Virus record (IMG/VR): IMGVR_UViG_3300028490_000007
Coordinates: 1 to 64,000 of that record
DNA length: 64,000 bases
Strand: one strand, 5' to 3'
Source: a virus
Shown here: piece by piece, positions 51,054 through 59,185 of the stretch
How the letters are laid out: every line of letters starts with the position of its first letter
Numbering within the stretch: the stretch's first letter is position 1
The notes under the pieces: generated by a model
The model's input: the letters and a program-made list of their open reading frames with translations, nothing else
What the model was told of the DNA's origin: nothing
Databases searched by the model: none
Translations under genes and position numbers: made by a program

Positions 51054-51081
51054 TTGACTTTTGTTCTAAATACGATATACT
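51054..51081 (+). promoter_or_regulatory. strong sigma-70-like promoter for the chaperonin operon
   Basis: TTGACT (51054-51059), 16-bp spacer, TATACT (51076-51081), 39 nt before the GroES-like start. The best -35 box in the window. Confidence 0.65.
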
Positions 51082-51119
51082 TCTATAGTTAAAAAACACT
51101 TAAATATAGAGGAGACAGT

Positions 51120-51374
51120 ATGATAAAAGCTTTTGAAGACAAAATATTAGCCAAACGTGTAGGTGAAGATAACCTTACATCAAAGGGCGTAGTTAAAACT
51201 TCTACCAATAAAGAGAAGCCGTTAAAGGTGGTTATTATTGACAGTGCAGTCAGTGAAGTGGTAAAAGGTGATACCTTTCTTATTGCGAGATTTTCAGGAA
51301 TGGAATTTGAGTTCGAGAATGAAGAATATCTGACTATTGGTATCGATGATATAATCGCAAGGATTACGTCATGA
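51120..51374 (+). CDS. GroES-like co-chaperonin
   Basis: 84 aa, slightly shorter than the usual 95-97. It keeps the family layout: D-K-I-L-A-K near the start, G-V-V-K, V-V-K-G-D-T-F, then F-E-F-E-N-E-E-Y-L-T-I-G-I-D-D-I-I-A-R-I (compare the E-Y-L-x-x-x-E-x-D-I-L-A ending of GroES). The mobile-loop region is short. It overlaps the GroEL-like gene by 4 nt and shares its promoter. It would cap the GroEL ring and might adapt it to phage proteins. Confidence 0.75.
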   Translation: MIKAFEDKILAKRVGEDNLTSKGVVKTSTNKEKPLKVVIIDSAVSEVVKGDTFLIARFSGMEFEFENEEYLTIGIDDIIARITS

Positions 51375-52807
51375 TAAAATCAACAGGTCCTAATTCTAAT
51401 GAGTTTGTCAAAAATGTGATGGAGCAAGTATCTTCTTTGGTTGAGGTAACATACGGTCCCAGTGGTGGATTTGTAGTCTTATCAAATGGAAATACCTCAC
51501 TAGCAACAAAAGATGGAGTTTCTGTTATTAGAGCACTCGTCTCCAATGATGATTTAGAACAAGCAGTCATTAGTGTGATACAAGAAGCAGCCTTGAATAC
51601 TCTTTCTAAAGCAGGTGATGGTACGACGACAACCATTGTTCTTGCAAACCAACTACTCAAATCATTCTCTACTTACGACTATATGAAAAAAGAAGAAATC
51701 ATCAAGTCTGTAAAAGAGGAAATCCGAAAAAAAAGCAAACCTGTAACTATTGGGTCAGATGCACTTACGTCTATCGCTATGACCTCAACATCTGGAGATA
51801 AGTCATTGGCGAAAACAGTATTGGAAGCTTTCACCATAGCAGAGAGCCACGGTATCTCTGGCGTTATTGCAGAGCCTCATTTAGGAAGATGTACTTCCGT
51901 GGATACTGTTGATGGAATAAGCTTTACCGGTAATATGATTGACACTATATTCTATGATAGCCAAGAGCTTAGAACAAAGAGTGCTATTGATCCACATATT
52001 ATATTTGCTATGGATGAGGTGTCTGGTGAAGATGATATAGTTGAACTCATAACTACCTGTGTAAACAAAGGGGTTGAAGATCTAATTATTATCGCTCCAT
52101 CTTTTGCAATGACCTCCTTATCTGCTCTGTCTATAAACCATAAGGTCTCAATGAACCTAATGCCTATTGCAGTAGATGGTGGTGATGCAGTCCGAACAAA
52201 AATGGCTATTCAGGCTATTGCCACTGCTTTAGGAGCAACTATTGTTGGTGAAGAAAGTGGAGTGTCTATCGGCGATGTCTCAGAGGATATGATTATCCCC
52301 GTAGGAAAGATCTCTATATCTGGTAAATCTGTTGTTGTCTCAGGATACGATAACAGTTCAAAGGAGAGCATCAACGAACTCGTCAATAGATATGAGTCAA
52401 AGCTTAGAGCCGTTGCTTCAGATGAAGAAAGAGACATGATTAAAACTCTCATCTCAATCCTCAAGAAAAAAATGGTAAAAGTCATAGTTGGAGGGCACAC
52501 TTTAAACTCAATCACTGAGAGAAAAGACCGTGCTGACGACTGTATAAACTCTGTAGAACTAGCACTAAAAGGCGGTGTCGTTCCAGGAGCAGGACGAGCA
52601 TATACCAACATGGGGATAGGCATCAATACTGGCACGAATATAGATAAGGCTGTAGAGGCTGTATCTAGGATAATCAACAAAGGGGAAGTGTCTCCTACAG
52701 CACTCCAAACCCTAGACCCGACAATAGTCGCAGAGATCGTCGCAGAGCAGGCTATAGAGCTTGCATTCATGCTAGGTATGACAAGAGCTGTCGTACTTAC
52801 ACAATAA
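51371..52807 (+). CDS. GroEL-like chaperonin
   Basis: 478 aa versus about 548 for bacterial GroEL. ATPase residues are in place: D48 in T-K-D-G-V-S, D83 in A-G-D-G-T-T-T and D390 in R-A-D-D-C before G-G-V-V-P-G-A-G-R-A. The G-P-S-G motif is at 29-32. The apical region is reduced and the C-terminal G-G-M tail is absent. It is encoded directly behind its GroES partner and between the tape measure and the tail chaperone, so folding of large virion proteins is the likely job. Confidence 0.85.
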   Translation: MIKSTGPNSNEFVKNVMEQVSSLVEVTYGPSGGFVVLSNGNTSLATKDGVSVIRALVSNDDLEQAVISVIQEAALNTLSKAGDGTTTTIVLANQLLKSFSTYDYMKKEEIIKSVKEEIRKKSKPVTIGSDALTSIAMTSTSGDKSLAKTVLEAFTIAESHGISGVIAEPHLGRCTSVDTVDGISFTGNMIDTIFYDSQELRTKSAIDPHIIFAMDEVSGEDDIVELITTCVNKGVEDLIIIAPSFAMTSLSALSINHKVSMNLMPIAVDGGDAVRTKMAIQAIATALGATIVGEESGVSIGDVSEDMIIPVGKISISGKSVVVSGYDNSSKESINELVNRYESKLRAVASDEERDMIKTLISILKKKMVKVIVGGHTLNSITERKDRADDCINSVELALKGGVVPGAGRAYTNMGIGINTGTNIDKAVEAVSRIINKGEVSPTALQTLDPTIVAEIVAEQAIELAFMLGMTRAVVLTQ

Positions 52808-52818
52808 AAGGAACCCAA

Positions 52819-53589
52819 ATGAAAAACAGTATCACCCCCCCATCAGACACAGAAGAGACAGCCAAGCAAACTGCAGAAGAGAAGTTTGAAGAGTTCAAGA
52901 AAGTAGAGTCAGCAAATGATAAGCTCACAGAGGACAACATTTCTACGGAGGCTATAGATTTTGAAGAAAGTTCTTTTCTTGAAAAAAATAAACATGCAGG
53001 TCAAAAAACAGAGGCTCCAAAAGAAGAAGACGAAGATAATGCTGAAGCATATGAACAAAGCTTCGTAGACAAAGAAATGAATAAGGCTGAAGAAGAAGAT
53101 CTTTCTCCTGAAGAAGCAATGGATAAGGTTATTCGAGAAATAGCAGACCAACCATTTGAAGTGGCTATGTCAAACCTTGAAGTGGAGAAGAACCAAGTAG
53201 TAGAAGCTGCCTCTGGTATATTCTCTTCTAAGGGGTACTTTGAGAAAGACTACTCACTTCCTTTTGGAGGAGAGGTAACAATGAGAAGCAAGACAGTAAA
53301 TGACTATGTTGACTACACAGAATACGTAAGACGTTTATTGTTAGATCCTATCTCTCAAAAAGAGTTTGATACCTTCACTCAAATGAGAAACTTGTCATAT
53401 GCTATTGTTGCTATTGACGGAGATGATATCTCGGAGTTGTCAATAGACGATAAATTTGCATTGCTGACGGGAATGAGCGAAATCAAGATTACTGCCATAA
53501 TCAACAATACGAAAGTTTTCTGGAGAATTACCCACCTTTTACTACACCCAGGTCTAGTCGATTTTTTAGCACAAACGCCAGAGGAGTAA
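52819..53589 (+). CDS. tail assembly chaperone, zero-frame product
   Basis: 256 aa. The first 130 residues are acidic and low-complexity (E/K/A-rich). The C-terminal part carries a compact domain (Y-V-D-Y-T-E-Y-V-R-R-L-L ... L-S-Y-A-I-V-A-I-D-G-D-D-I ... L-L-L-H-P-G-L-V-D-F), in keeping with chaperones that coat the tape measure. Near its end lies a canonical slippery heptamer, allowing a longer -1 product. Here the chaperone is downstream of the tape measure, the reverse of the common order. The ribosome site is AAAGGAACCCAA. Confidence 0.75.
   Translation: MKNSITPPSDTEETAKQTAEEKFEEFKKVESANDKLTEDNISTEAIDFEESSFLEKNKHAGQKTEAPKEEDEDNAEAYEQSFVDKEMNKAEEEDLSPEEAMDKVIREIADQPFEVAMSNLEVEKNQVVEAASGIFSSKGYFEKDYSLPFGGEVTMRSKTVNDYVDYTEYVRRLLLDPISQKEFDTFTQMRNLSYAIVAIDGDDISELSIDDKFALLTGMSEIKITAIINNTKVFWRITHLLLHPGLVDFLAQTPEE
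53562..53568 (+). promoter_or_regulatory. -1 ribosomal slippery heptamer TTTTTTA
   Basis: In the zero frame the codons are GAT TTT TTA, so the heptamer is T_TTT_TTA, one of the most efficient -1 sites. A perfect 6-bp hairpin CCAGAG/CTCTGG (53578-53583 with 53592-53597) begins 9 nt downstream, and the zero-frame stop (53587-53589) lies in its loop. Site, spacing and hairpin are as expected for programmed slippage. Confidence 0.85.
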
Positions 53590-53810
53590 TTCTCTGGGCC
53601 TTCAAGAGGCTTGATGCTATGGACTCACCTCCTGAGCATTCCCTTGAAAAGAGTGTTCTTGAAGGTTTGTTATCATATAGGGCTAGACGAAATAACATGA
53701 TGAGCATCAATAGTTCGCTGCTTGGAGTGTATGGTAGCCTGCTTGCTGCAGGAGGCGGAGACGCAACAGATATAGACGACTTGATAAGAGAAATGTCTAC
53801 TGGCCTTTAA
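53568..53810 (+). CDS. -1 frameshift extension of the tail assembly chaperone
   Basis: After slippage the -1 frame continues for 80 codons to the TAA at 53808-53810. It reads through W-A-F-K-R-L-D-A-M-D-S-P-P-E-H-S-L-E-K-S-V. The complete fusion is about 330 aa. An internal ATG at 53619 has only a poor ribosome site, so independent translation is less likely. The extension has a helical middle and a glycine-rich tail, comparable to the T part of lambda GT. Confidence 0.8.
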   Translation, partial: STNARGVILWAFKRLDAMDSPPEHSLEKSVLEGLLSYRARRNNMMSINSSLLGVYGSLLAAGGGDATDIDDLIREMSTGL

Positions 53811-53819
53811 GGAGGGTTT

Positions 53820-55646
53820 ATGAGTAACATATTTAAAAAATCTATTGAGTTAATAAACTCTTGCATGAGCACCAATATTACCATTACTGGAGACATGTAT
53901 ATCGTAGATGGTCTATACTTCAAGAACTTCAAGAGAATGATATCTCACCTTGGAATAGAAGATGATTTAATGGACAGTATGAGACAACATAGAGCGTTGT
54001 ATTCATTAGCTAGGCATTATAAGTCTTACCCTGAACCGGCATATGACAACTTTGCATGGCAGGGAGCTAAAGGCGAATACTTTACGAGGCAGAATGTGTA
54101 TAGAGACGGGGATGCATATGTTGCTAATGTGGACTTCCGTATCCGTATGCCTTGGGGAATGATTGACATAAAGAAAACAAACAGAATTCAGCCGGCATAC
54201 ACAATGGAGGGATTTGACACAGGCATCATACTTGTACGAAGCAGATCTGACGCAGAAGTATTTTGTCCAGACAAAAGTATGCTTAGGTTTATCAACCATG
54301 ATACAAATGCGATGAAGGCATCTATACTTAGTAGCTATATCACAAAGAGAGCAAGTAGCGAAGTGAAGAATATCGTAATATCTGATATGTTCCCATCTCT
54401 GCTTAATGCATGCAAGGCAGGGCTTGTTTCTGAAATATCTTGTGCCAAGTCAAAAGAAAGAGCATTCGCCAAAGTATTGCTTCTTGACAGGGATGCAATG
54501 GCTGTATCTCACCTCCGAATAAATGGCGTAACACCCGTATTGTTTATTGCTCAATACATCTCCGTTCTAACAAACAAAGAGGTTAGAATTGGCGTACAGA
54601 ATGGGATATTTGCATGCAGGGAAACAGGAGAGGCGATCCCAGACATTTTTGCATCCTTGCTTGCAATTAATGCAGAGATGCCTTCTCCTGTAGCTCCAGA
54701 GATAAAAGCTTTCATCTTCAAGACAGTTGATGCATTCTACTCAATAAGCTATGGGTACAGAACATCTGTGACTGAAAAGTTTGGAGGTACGGTTCATGTT
54801 TATACCGGAAAATCAGATAACAAGACCGCAAGAAAGGTAGCAAGTGCAATCACAAGCCTTCCTGTAATAAAAGATGAACTGAAAGATATCAAGATAAAAG
54901 ATGTAGTGTCTTTAGTCCATGAGTATTTAGGGGCAAAGAGGAAAACAAATGCCTCTGACAACTCAAGTATTGAATTCGGTGGAGTTGATATGGTGATGGA
55001 CTTTACAAATGGGGCACTTGTCTTTAATGATATCGGGAACAAGTCAGTCTCTGCAAGGTGGCTCTCGTCTCCAAATTTGGGCAGGAAGCCAACAGGACAT
55101 GCAAGTAGAGCAATGACCTTCAAGTATATCTTTTCGTCCACAGAGGATGCACAGAGAGCTTTAAGGGGGACATACTTGATGAGTCTATCTGTACTCTTTG
55201 ATGTTCCCTGCAGAATAGCAGTATCTGCTAATACAACTAAAGCAGCAAGGAATGTTGTTAGGTATTTTTCATCCACTGCCTTTAATACATTCAGTTCGTC
55301 TTTTAAGCATCCGGATATTATGTCTTTTTCTGGTAGGGAAGTTGCTGTGATTATGGAGAGGGAAGAGGCTGATTTTGGTGGACTAACGCACAAGATTGTG
55401 ATCTTAAGGGACGAAGAAGATGCTGAAATAGACTTCTATACGGGAGCACTTTCTCCTGCCAAAAGCACAAGCCTGTATAACTTACAGGTCACAAATCCTG
55501 ACAAATGGTATATCTACTATCTTGGTAAAATGCTGAAAGAGTTGGCTGAAGAGTATTCCGACATGGAGCAGTTAAAAGCACACATGTCTATAGGCGACAA
55601 TTTGAAGAGGTTTGTTGATGCAGCAGAGGTTGACTCAATCTATTAG
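53820..55646 (+). CDS. large virion-region protein, last rightward gene
   Basis: 608 aa, mixed alpha/beta, not recognised. It has a strong ribosome site (TAAGGAGGGTTT) and no obvious domain boundary. Its C-terminal 12 bp overlap the end of the convergent 55635-56417 gene. By position next to the tail chaperone it could be a tail or baseplate protein, but nothing in the sequence proves this. Confidence 0.55.
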   Translation: MSNIFKKSIELINSCMSTNITITGDMYIVDGLYFKNFKRMISHLGIEDDLMDSMRQHRALYSLARHYKSYPEPAYDNFAWQGAKGEYFTRQNVYRDGDAYVANVDFRIRMPWGMIDIKKTNRIQPAYTMEGFDTGIILVRSRSDAEVFCPDKSMLRFINHDTNAMKASILSSYITKRASSEVKNIVISDMFPSLLNACKAGLVSEISCAKSKERAFAKVLLLDRDAMAVSHLRINGVTPVLFIAQYISVLTNKEVRIGVQNGIFACRETGEAIPDIFASLLAINAEMPSPVAPEIKAFIFKTVDAFYSISYGYRTSVTEKFGGTVHVYTGKSDNKTARKVASAITSLPVIKDELKDIKIKDVVSLVHEYLGAKRKTNASDNSSIEFGGVDMVMDFTNGALVFNDIGNKSVSARWLSSPNLGRKPTGHASRAMTFKYIFSSTEDAQRALRGTYLMSLSVLFDVPCRIAVSANTTKAARNVVRYFSSTAFNTFSSSFKHPDIMSFSGREVAVIMEREEADFGGLTHKIVILRDEEDAEIDFYTGALSPAKSTSLYNLQVTNPDKWYIYYLGKMLKELAEEYSDMEQLKAHMSIGDNLKRFVDAAEVDSIY

Positions 55647-56417
55647 GTTGAGCATCTTTGATACCCTTGCATCATTAGGCTTGATAAGGATACCTATAAA
55701 CATAGTTGATGTTCTAACACTACCTATGTTTGCTATTGTCCTGTCTGAAACTTCGTAGAATTGCTTGTCTGACAAGTCCGCAAAGATTGTACCTTTAACA
55801 AAGTCTGTTCTAGCATATGTTTGAAACACTGCTTGTTCTCGTATTTTTGAACCACTATTGTTAAACTCTTGCTTGCTTTGAGTTTTGATCTTTTTACAGA
55901 GAATGTCTGTCTTGTTGAACTCTGCATCAGAACAAGTACAAGTAGATGATATCGGTTGCCCTAACTCTTCATCCCAACACTCTTCACACTTAGCTGCAGT
56001 AAGAGATTGCGTTAGTACCCTGACAGTTGTTCCGGAGAACCTTGCAAGTTGATTAAATTCAACTGTGAGCTTATTCACAATTCCATATAATGCTTCAATC
56101 CCCTTCGGCGAAATCTGGAAAGTATTTGTAGTGTCCACAAAAATATCATTGACGTCAAAAAATTGCATATTGAAGTTCTTGTAATAGATGGAGTCAAAAG
56201 GTAGTCTATTTAAGTCTACTGTTATTTGCCCTGTTCCTGTGTCTACACGCACAACAGAGTTCTCAGATACACCAGAGGTAGCATCAAAGACATCAATCTC
56301 TTGATCTTCTGACCCCGAAACACTGAGCAACAATTTGGCTTTAGCAAAAGTTATCTGTGTCCCTATCGTAAACTTAAAAGATGAGGCGGTATTGCTTACT
56401 ATTGATATATTAAGCAT
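55635..56417 (-). CDS. virion protein with zinc-type cysteine motif
   Basis: 260 aa. It has A-K-C-E-E-C-W-D-E-E-L-G-x8-C-x-C, similar to the small Cys-rich knuckle C-x-x-C-W-D...S-x-C-x-C found in some phage head-tail joining proteins. The first 120 residues are beta-rich. Its 3' end overlaps that of the rightward 53820-55646 gene; I see no bidirectional terminator there. Confidence 0.6.
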   Translation of the reverse strand: MLNISIVSNTASSFKFTIGTQITFAKAKLLLSVSGSEDQEIDVFDATSGVSENSVVRVDTGTGQITVDLNRLPFDSIYYKNFNMQFFDVNDIFVDTTNTFQISPKGIEALYGIVNKLTVEFNQLARFSGTTVRVLTQSLTAAKCEECWDEELGQPISSTCTCSDAEFNKTDILCKKIKTQSKQEFNNSGSKIREQAVFQTYARTDFVKGTIFADLSDKQFYEVSDRTIANIGSVRTSTMFIGILIKPNDARVSKMLNLID

Positions 56418-56868
56418 GAGTGATTATCTGTTCGTCTGCACCCTTCACAGACTTAACTTCATTTGTATTCACTGAAACAACTTGTCCATTCCCTAGTTCA
56501 ACATCAACACGATCCCTATACACAACAACATTACTCATAGAGTCTTCATTGACGACTTCTATCTTCATGGTCTCAAGGATCTCTTTACTGAGCATGTACT
56601 GCTCAGAGAAAGTCTTATTCATTGCACTGAAGTATTCGTTTACTTTGTCGATGTTACGATTTAGTACATTTGTTACCTGGGTTATATTCCCAATACGCTC
56701 AAGCTCTATATCATTCATGTTATAACCCCTATCTCTTAGTTTGGCGACTATTTTATTGATAGCCTTTTCCATGCTCTCTGAAACAGCATTCATGCCTGTG
56801 ATATCAAATCCAACTTCAGGATAATTAACAAAATCAACCATTGCCATAGAAATAACTTTAGCTACCAT
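56410..56868 (-). CDS. virion-region hypothetical protein
   Basis: 152 aa from the ATG after AGGAGGTATAAT. A longer in-frame start is possible but has no ribosome site and would overlap the upstream gene. The middle is helical (M-E-K-A-I-N-K-I-V-A-K-L-R-D-R-G-Y) and the end beta-rich. Not recognised. Confidence 0.6.
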   Translation of the reverse strand: MVAKVISMAMVDFVNYPEVGFDITGMNAVSESMEKAINKIVAKLRDRGYNMNDIELERIGNITQVTNVLNRNIDKVNEYFSAMNKTFSEQYMLSKEILETMKIEVVNEDSMSNVVVYRDRVDVELGNGQVVSVNTNEVKSVKGADEQIITHA

Positions 56869-56869
56869 A

Positions 56870-57496
56870 TTATACCTCCTGCGTATTGTTTCGTATATAT
56901 GATTTACGCATTCTAGCACGAAGCTTATTAAGACCACTATAGTACGCACCATTTGACATACCAGTATGCTTCAGTGCCTTTGGCGTTGACATGCCTTTCT
57001 CTATAGTCTCTGATATCTTCTTTTCTTTACCAGACAGGTCAGGCAATAGTGACTGCATAGAGACATAATTTGTCCCTCCACCAAACTTGTCAGTTACGAC
57101 AGCTTTTATTTGACCCATCTTCTTATATTTGTTTACAAACTTTGACTTAAAGCCTGTGTGCTTAGCTAGTTCTGCATCTGTAGCATCTCTACCATGCATC
57201 ATGTAAAGCTCATCATTAGCTGTTCTCAACTTGTTTATTGCCATACCTACGTCTTCACTAACTTTTAAGTTAGAACTAGACTCGTGTACGTCTCTCTTCA
57301 GTTTGTTGAGGTGATTGCTTAGGTGAGTTTTAAATGAGGCATTCTTTGTTTTATCAAAAGTACGCTCTGCATTTTGCGAGTACGTATATAGCTTATAATC
57401 CAGTTCAGCAGGAGATAGCTCTGACGAGTATGTCCGTTTGAAGTGGTTTATTGTATCCATATGGCCTGAGACCATAGGACTATATACGTTGCTCAT
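56870..57496 (-). CDS. sigma-70-family-like protein
   Basis: 208 aa. Region 2-like: F-D-K-T-K-N-A-S-F-K-T-H-L (47-59; compare F/Y-D-P-S-K-G-x-F-S-T-Y). Region 3-like: L-R-T-A-N-D-E-L, then H-G-R-D-A-T-D-A-E-L-A-K-H-T-G (101-115). Region 4-like: L-S-G-K-E-K-K-I-S-E-T-I-E-K-G-M-S-T-P-K, then a recognition-type helix S-N-G-A-Y-Y-S-G-L-N-K-L-R-A-R-M (154-196). The order of all three regions supports a divergent sigma factor, although the region 2 core-binding helix is not strongly conserved. It is encoded within the head gene cluster. Confidence 0.55.
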   Translation of the reverse strand: MSNVYSPMVSGHMDTINHFKRTYSSELSPAELDYKLYTYSQNAERTFDKTKNASFKTHLSNHLNKLKRDVHESSSNLKVSEDVGMAINKLRTANDELYMMHGRDATDAELAKHTGFKSKFVNKYKKMGQIKAVVTDKFGGGTNYVSMQSLLPDLSGKEKKISETIEKGMSTPKALKHTGMSNGAYYSGLNKLRARMRKSYIRNNTQEV

Positions 57497-57811
57497 TTAC
57501 GGAGTGTAGCCAATTACATCTGTAGCCCATACGGACTCTGCGATGACAAAAGGCTTTCCTGAAGAGTAAGACTCCCCTTCAAATAGTGAAAGGCCACTTT
57601 GAGGAATTTGCCCATTACCATCTACAATACTTGCTTGGTGTTGCTCGTACATCTCTAGTGCGATATATCCCACAAGGGCCTCATTATTTACTGAGAACAA
57701 GGGTTCATTCTTGTTTACTGCAGAGACGGTTTCATTTAGTTTAATAACTGCATTTCCCTTAATGAGCCCTTCTGCGTCAGCGGTTGGTGCTGCTGTTGGT
57801 ATCATTGCCAT
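57497..57811 (-). CDS. small virion-region protein
   Basis: 104 aa, low charge, beta-rich, containing F-E-G-E-S-Y-S-S-G-K-P-F-V-I-A-E-S-V-W-A. The ribosome site is AAAGGATATAAA. A capsid-accessory or stabiliser-like protein is plausible by location; not recognised. Confidence 0.55.
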   Translation of the reverse strand: MAMIPTAAPTADAEGLIKGNAVIKLNETVSAVNKNEPLFSVNNEALVGYIALEMYEQHQASIVDGNGQIPQSGLSLFEGESYSSGKPFVIAESVWATDVIGYTP

Positions 57812-57821
57812 TTTATATCCT

Positions 57822-58091
57822 TTACACCGGTACTTTGACCATTGTTACTTGGCCTTGGAATTTTGTGTATCCGGCTATCCCGGAAATCTGAGCACTGATA
57901 ACGGCTGTTTTAGTTGCTGTATCAGATGCGTTGTCTATACTTCCTGCACTACTCACGAGTCCTGCAGCAGTAATCTTCTCGCCTTCATTACGGTAAATCC
58001 AGTCTACAGGCTTAGCTGTTCCTGCACCGAAAAAAGGAGATAAACTCTTTTCTGTTCCTGCTCTATGGTCGAGCATGATATCGTCTGCCAT
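57822..58091 (-). CDS. small virion-region protein
   Basis: 89 aa from the ATG after AAAGGATCTACC; a longer frame upstream overlaps the previous gene. Glycine/alanine/serine-rich with beta propensity. Adjacent to the previous small gene and similar in size, perhaps part of one head-surface set. Confidence 0.55.
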   Translation of the reverse strand: MADDIMLDHRAGTEKSLSPFFGAGTAKPVDWIYRNEGEKITAAGLVSSAGSIDNASDTATKTAVISAQISGIAGYTKFQGQVTMVKVPV

Positions 58092-58101
58092 GGTAGATCC
58101 T

Positions 58102-59076
58102 TTATTTTTGTTGCGTAGCCACAAACATAGCTATAGCTTCTTTCTCTTGTGGACTTGCAGCATCTGTAACATTCTTTAACATGTTTATGTCAAGTGTTCC
58201 TTCGCTAAACAATTCCGATACAAGAGGTCGAGGAAAGACGTCTGTCCAGTCCTCTGCATCTATTGATGCAATCTTTTCCGTTGGAACTTCTTCATCCCCT
58301 ATGCTATACACATCAGACACTTGACCTGGTATAACAAGTTCTAAGATAGCTTCTTCAGCAGTCTTCTCGAACCCGTTAACTTCATCAAGATCTAACATAT
58401 CAAACACAAGAGAGGCAACCTTCTCTACTGAGTAGAGATTGGTCCCACTTAATTCAGATGCTAACTTTTCATAGCTATCATCCCCCGTAAGTAGTTTTCT
58501 GTCATGTAGAATGCTTCGTGCCGTTGAGATGTCTATAGTACCATACAACCCAAGAGAAAGAGTAGTGTCAGATACAGGCTCGCCAAGCTCTTCAGCTTTC
58601 TTAACCAGTTGTCTGTTAGCAACTACTAAATCTTCCGAGGACAGCATACTAGCTACCTTCTCAAGTGCACTGCTTGACATCCTAAGAGTGTCAGCATCCA
58701 CAACAGGAAGTTTACGTTGAGCTGGAAGAAGGAAATCAGAAGCGTCTAATTGCTCAGGCTCTGATGCCACTTTTTCCAACGAACCGATTTGAACATCTAG
58801 TCCAAACAAAGCACATGCTTCTTCACACGCTTCCTTGACAAAGCCGGGAACGTCTTCGTTCCCTTCAAGGTAAACACTTGACACAAGAGCATGTGCAGGT
58901 GAGTATATTGGGAACAACTTTTCATCCGGCCAAGCGAAAGCCTCTTTTGTGAGATCATTTCGTTCGTCCATAGGCAACGCTGCAACTTTTTCAAGTCGGT
59001 GTGCTGCCCCATCAGTCTCGGCAATTTTTTCCTTAAGGATTATCATATCCACGTCATTGAGTGCATCAATTAGCAT
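58102..59076 (-). CDS. K-x-A motif head protein
   Basis: 324 aa, almost all helix. It carries at least ten K-x-A motifs (for example E-K-V-A-A, T-K-E-A-F, V-K-E-A-C, E-K-V-A-S three times, E-K-L-A-S, E-K-T-A-E, E-K-I-A-S). It lies in the head operon, so it is a strong candidate for a scaffold or internal protein that is processed. The start follows AAGGAGGACACC. Confidence 0.65.
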   Translation of the reverse strand: MLIDALNDVDMIILKEKIAETDGAAHRLEKVAALPMDERNDLTKEAFAWPDEKLFPIYSPAHALVSSVYLEGNEDVPGFVKEACEEACALFGLDVQIGSLEKVASEPEQLDASDFLLPAQRKLPVVDADTLRMSSSALEKVASMLSSEDLVVANRQLVKKAEELGEPVSDTTLSLGLYGTIDISTARSILHDRKLLTGDDSYEKLASELSGTNLYSVEKVASLVFDMLDLDEVNGFEKTAEEAILELVIPGQVSDVYSIGDEEVPTEKIASIDAEDWTDVFPRPLVSELFSEGTLDINMLKNVTDAASPQEKEAIAMFVATQQK

Positions 59077-59173
59077 GGTGTCCTCCTTCAGAAAGCATTT
59101 GCTTTAGGTACTTGATGATTAGATGAGCTAAAATCATTCTCTCTATCTTCTCTTTACATACTCCGTCAAGCAT
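59066..59173 (-). CDS. tiny helical peptide
   Basis: 35 aa, ATG after AAGGGGCTAAT. It is basic to neutral with an amphipathic helix (E-R-M-I-L-A-H-L-I-I-K-Y-L-K-Q-M-L). It overlaps the start of the next gene by 11 nt, so it may be translationally coupled to it. Real translation is likely but unproven. Confidence 0.5.
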   Translation of the reverse strand: MLDGVCKEKIERMILAHLIIKYLKQMLSEGGHHAN

Positions 59174-59185
59174 ATTAGCCCCTTA

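Noticed and set aside
53619-53810. Independent 63-codon gene starting at ATG 53619
   Set aside because: The ribosome site is weak, and the frame is already open from the -1 slippery site upstream, so it is better explained as the frameshift extension.
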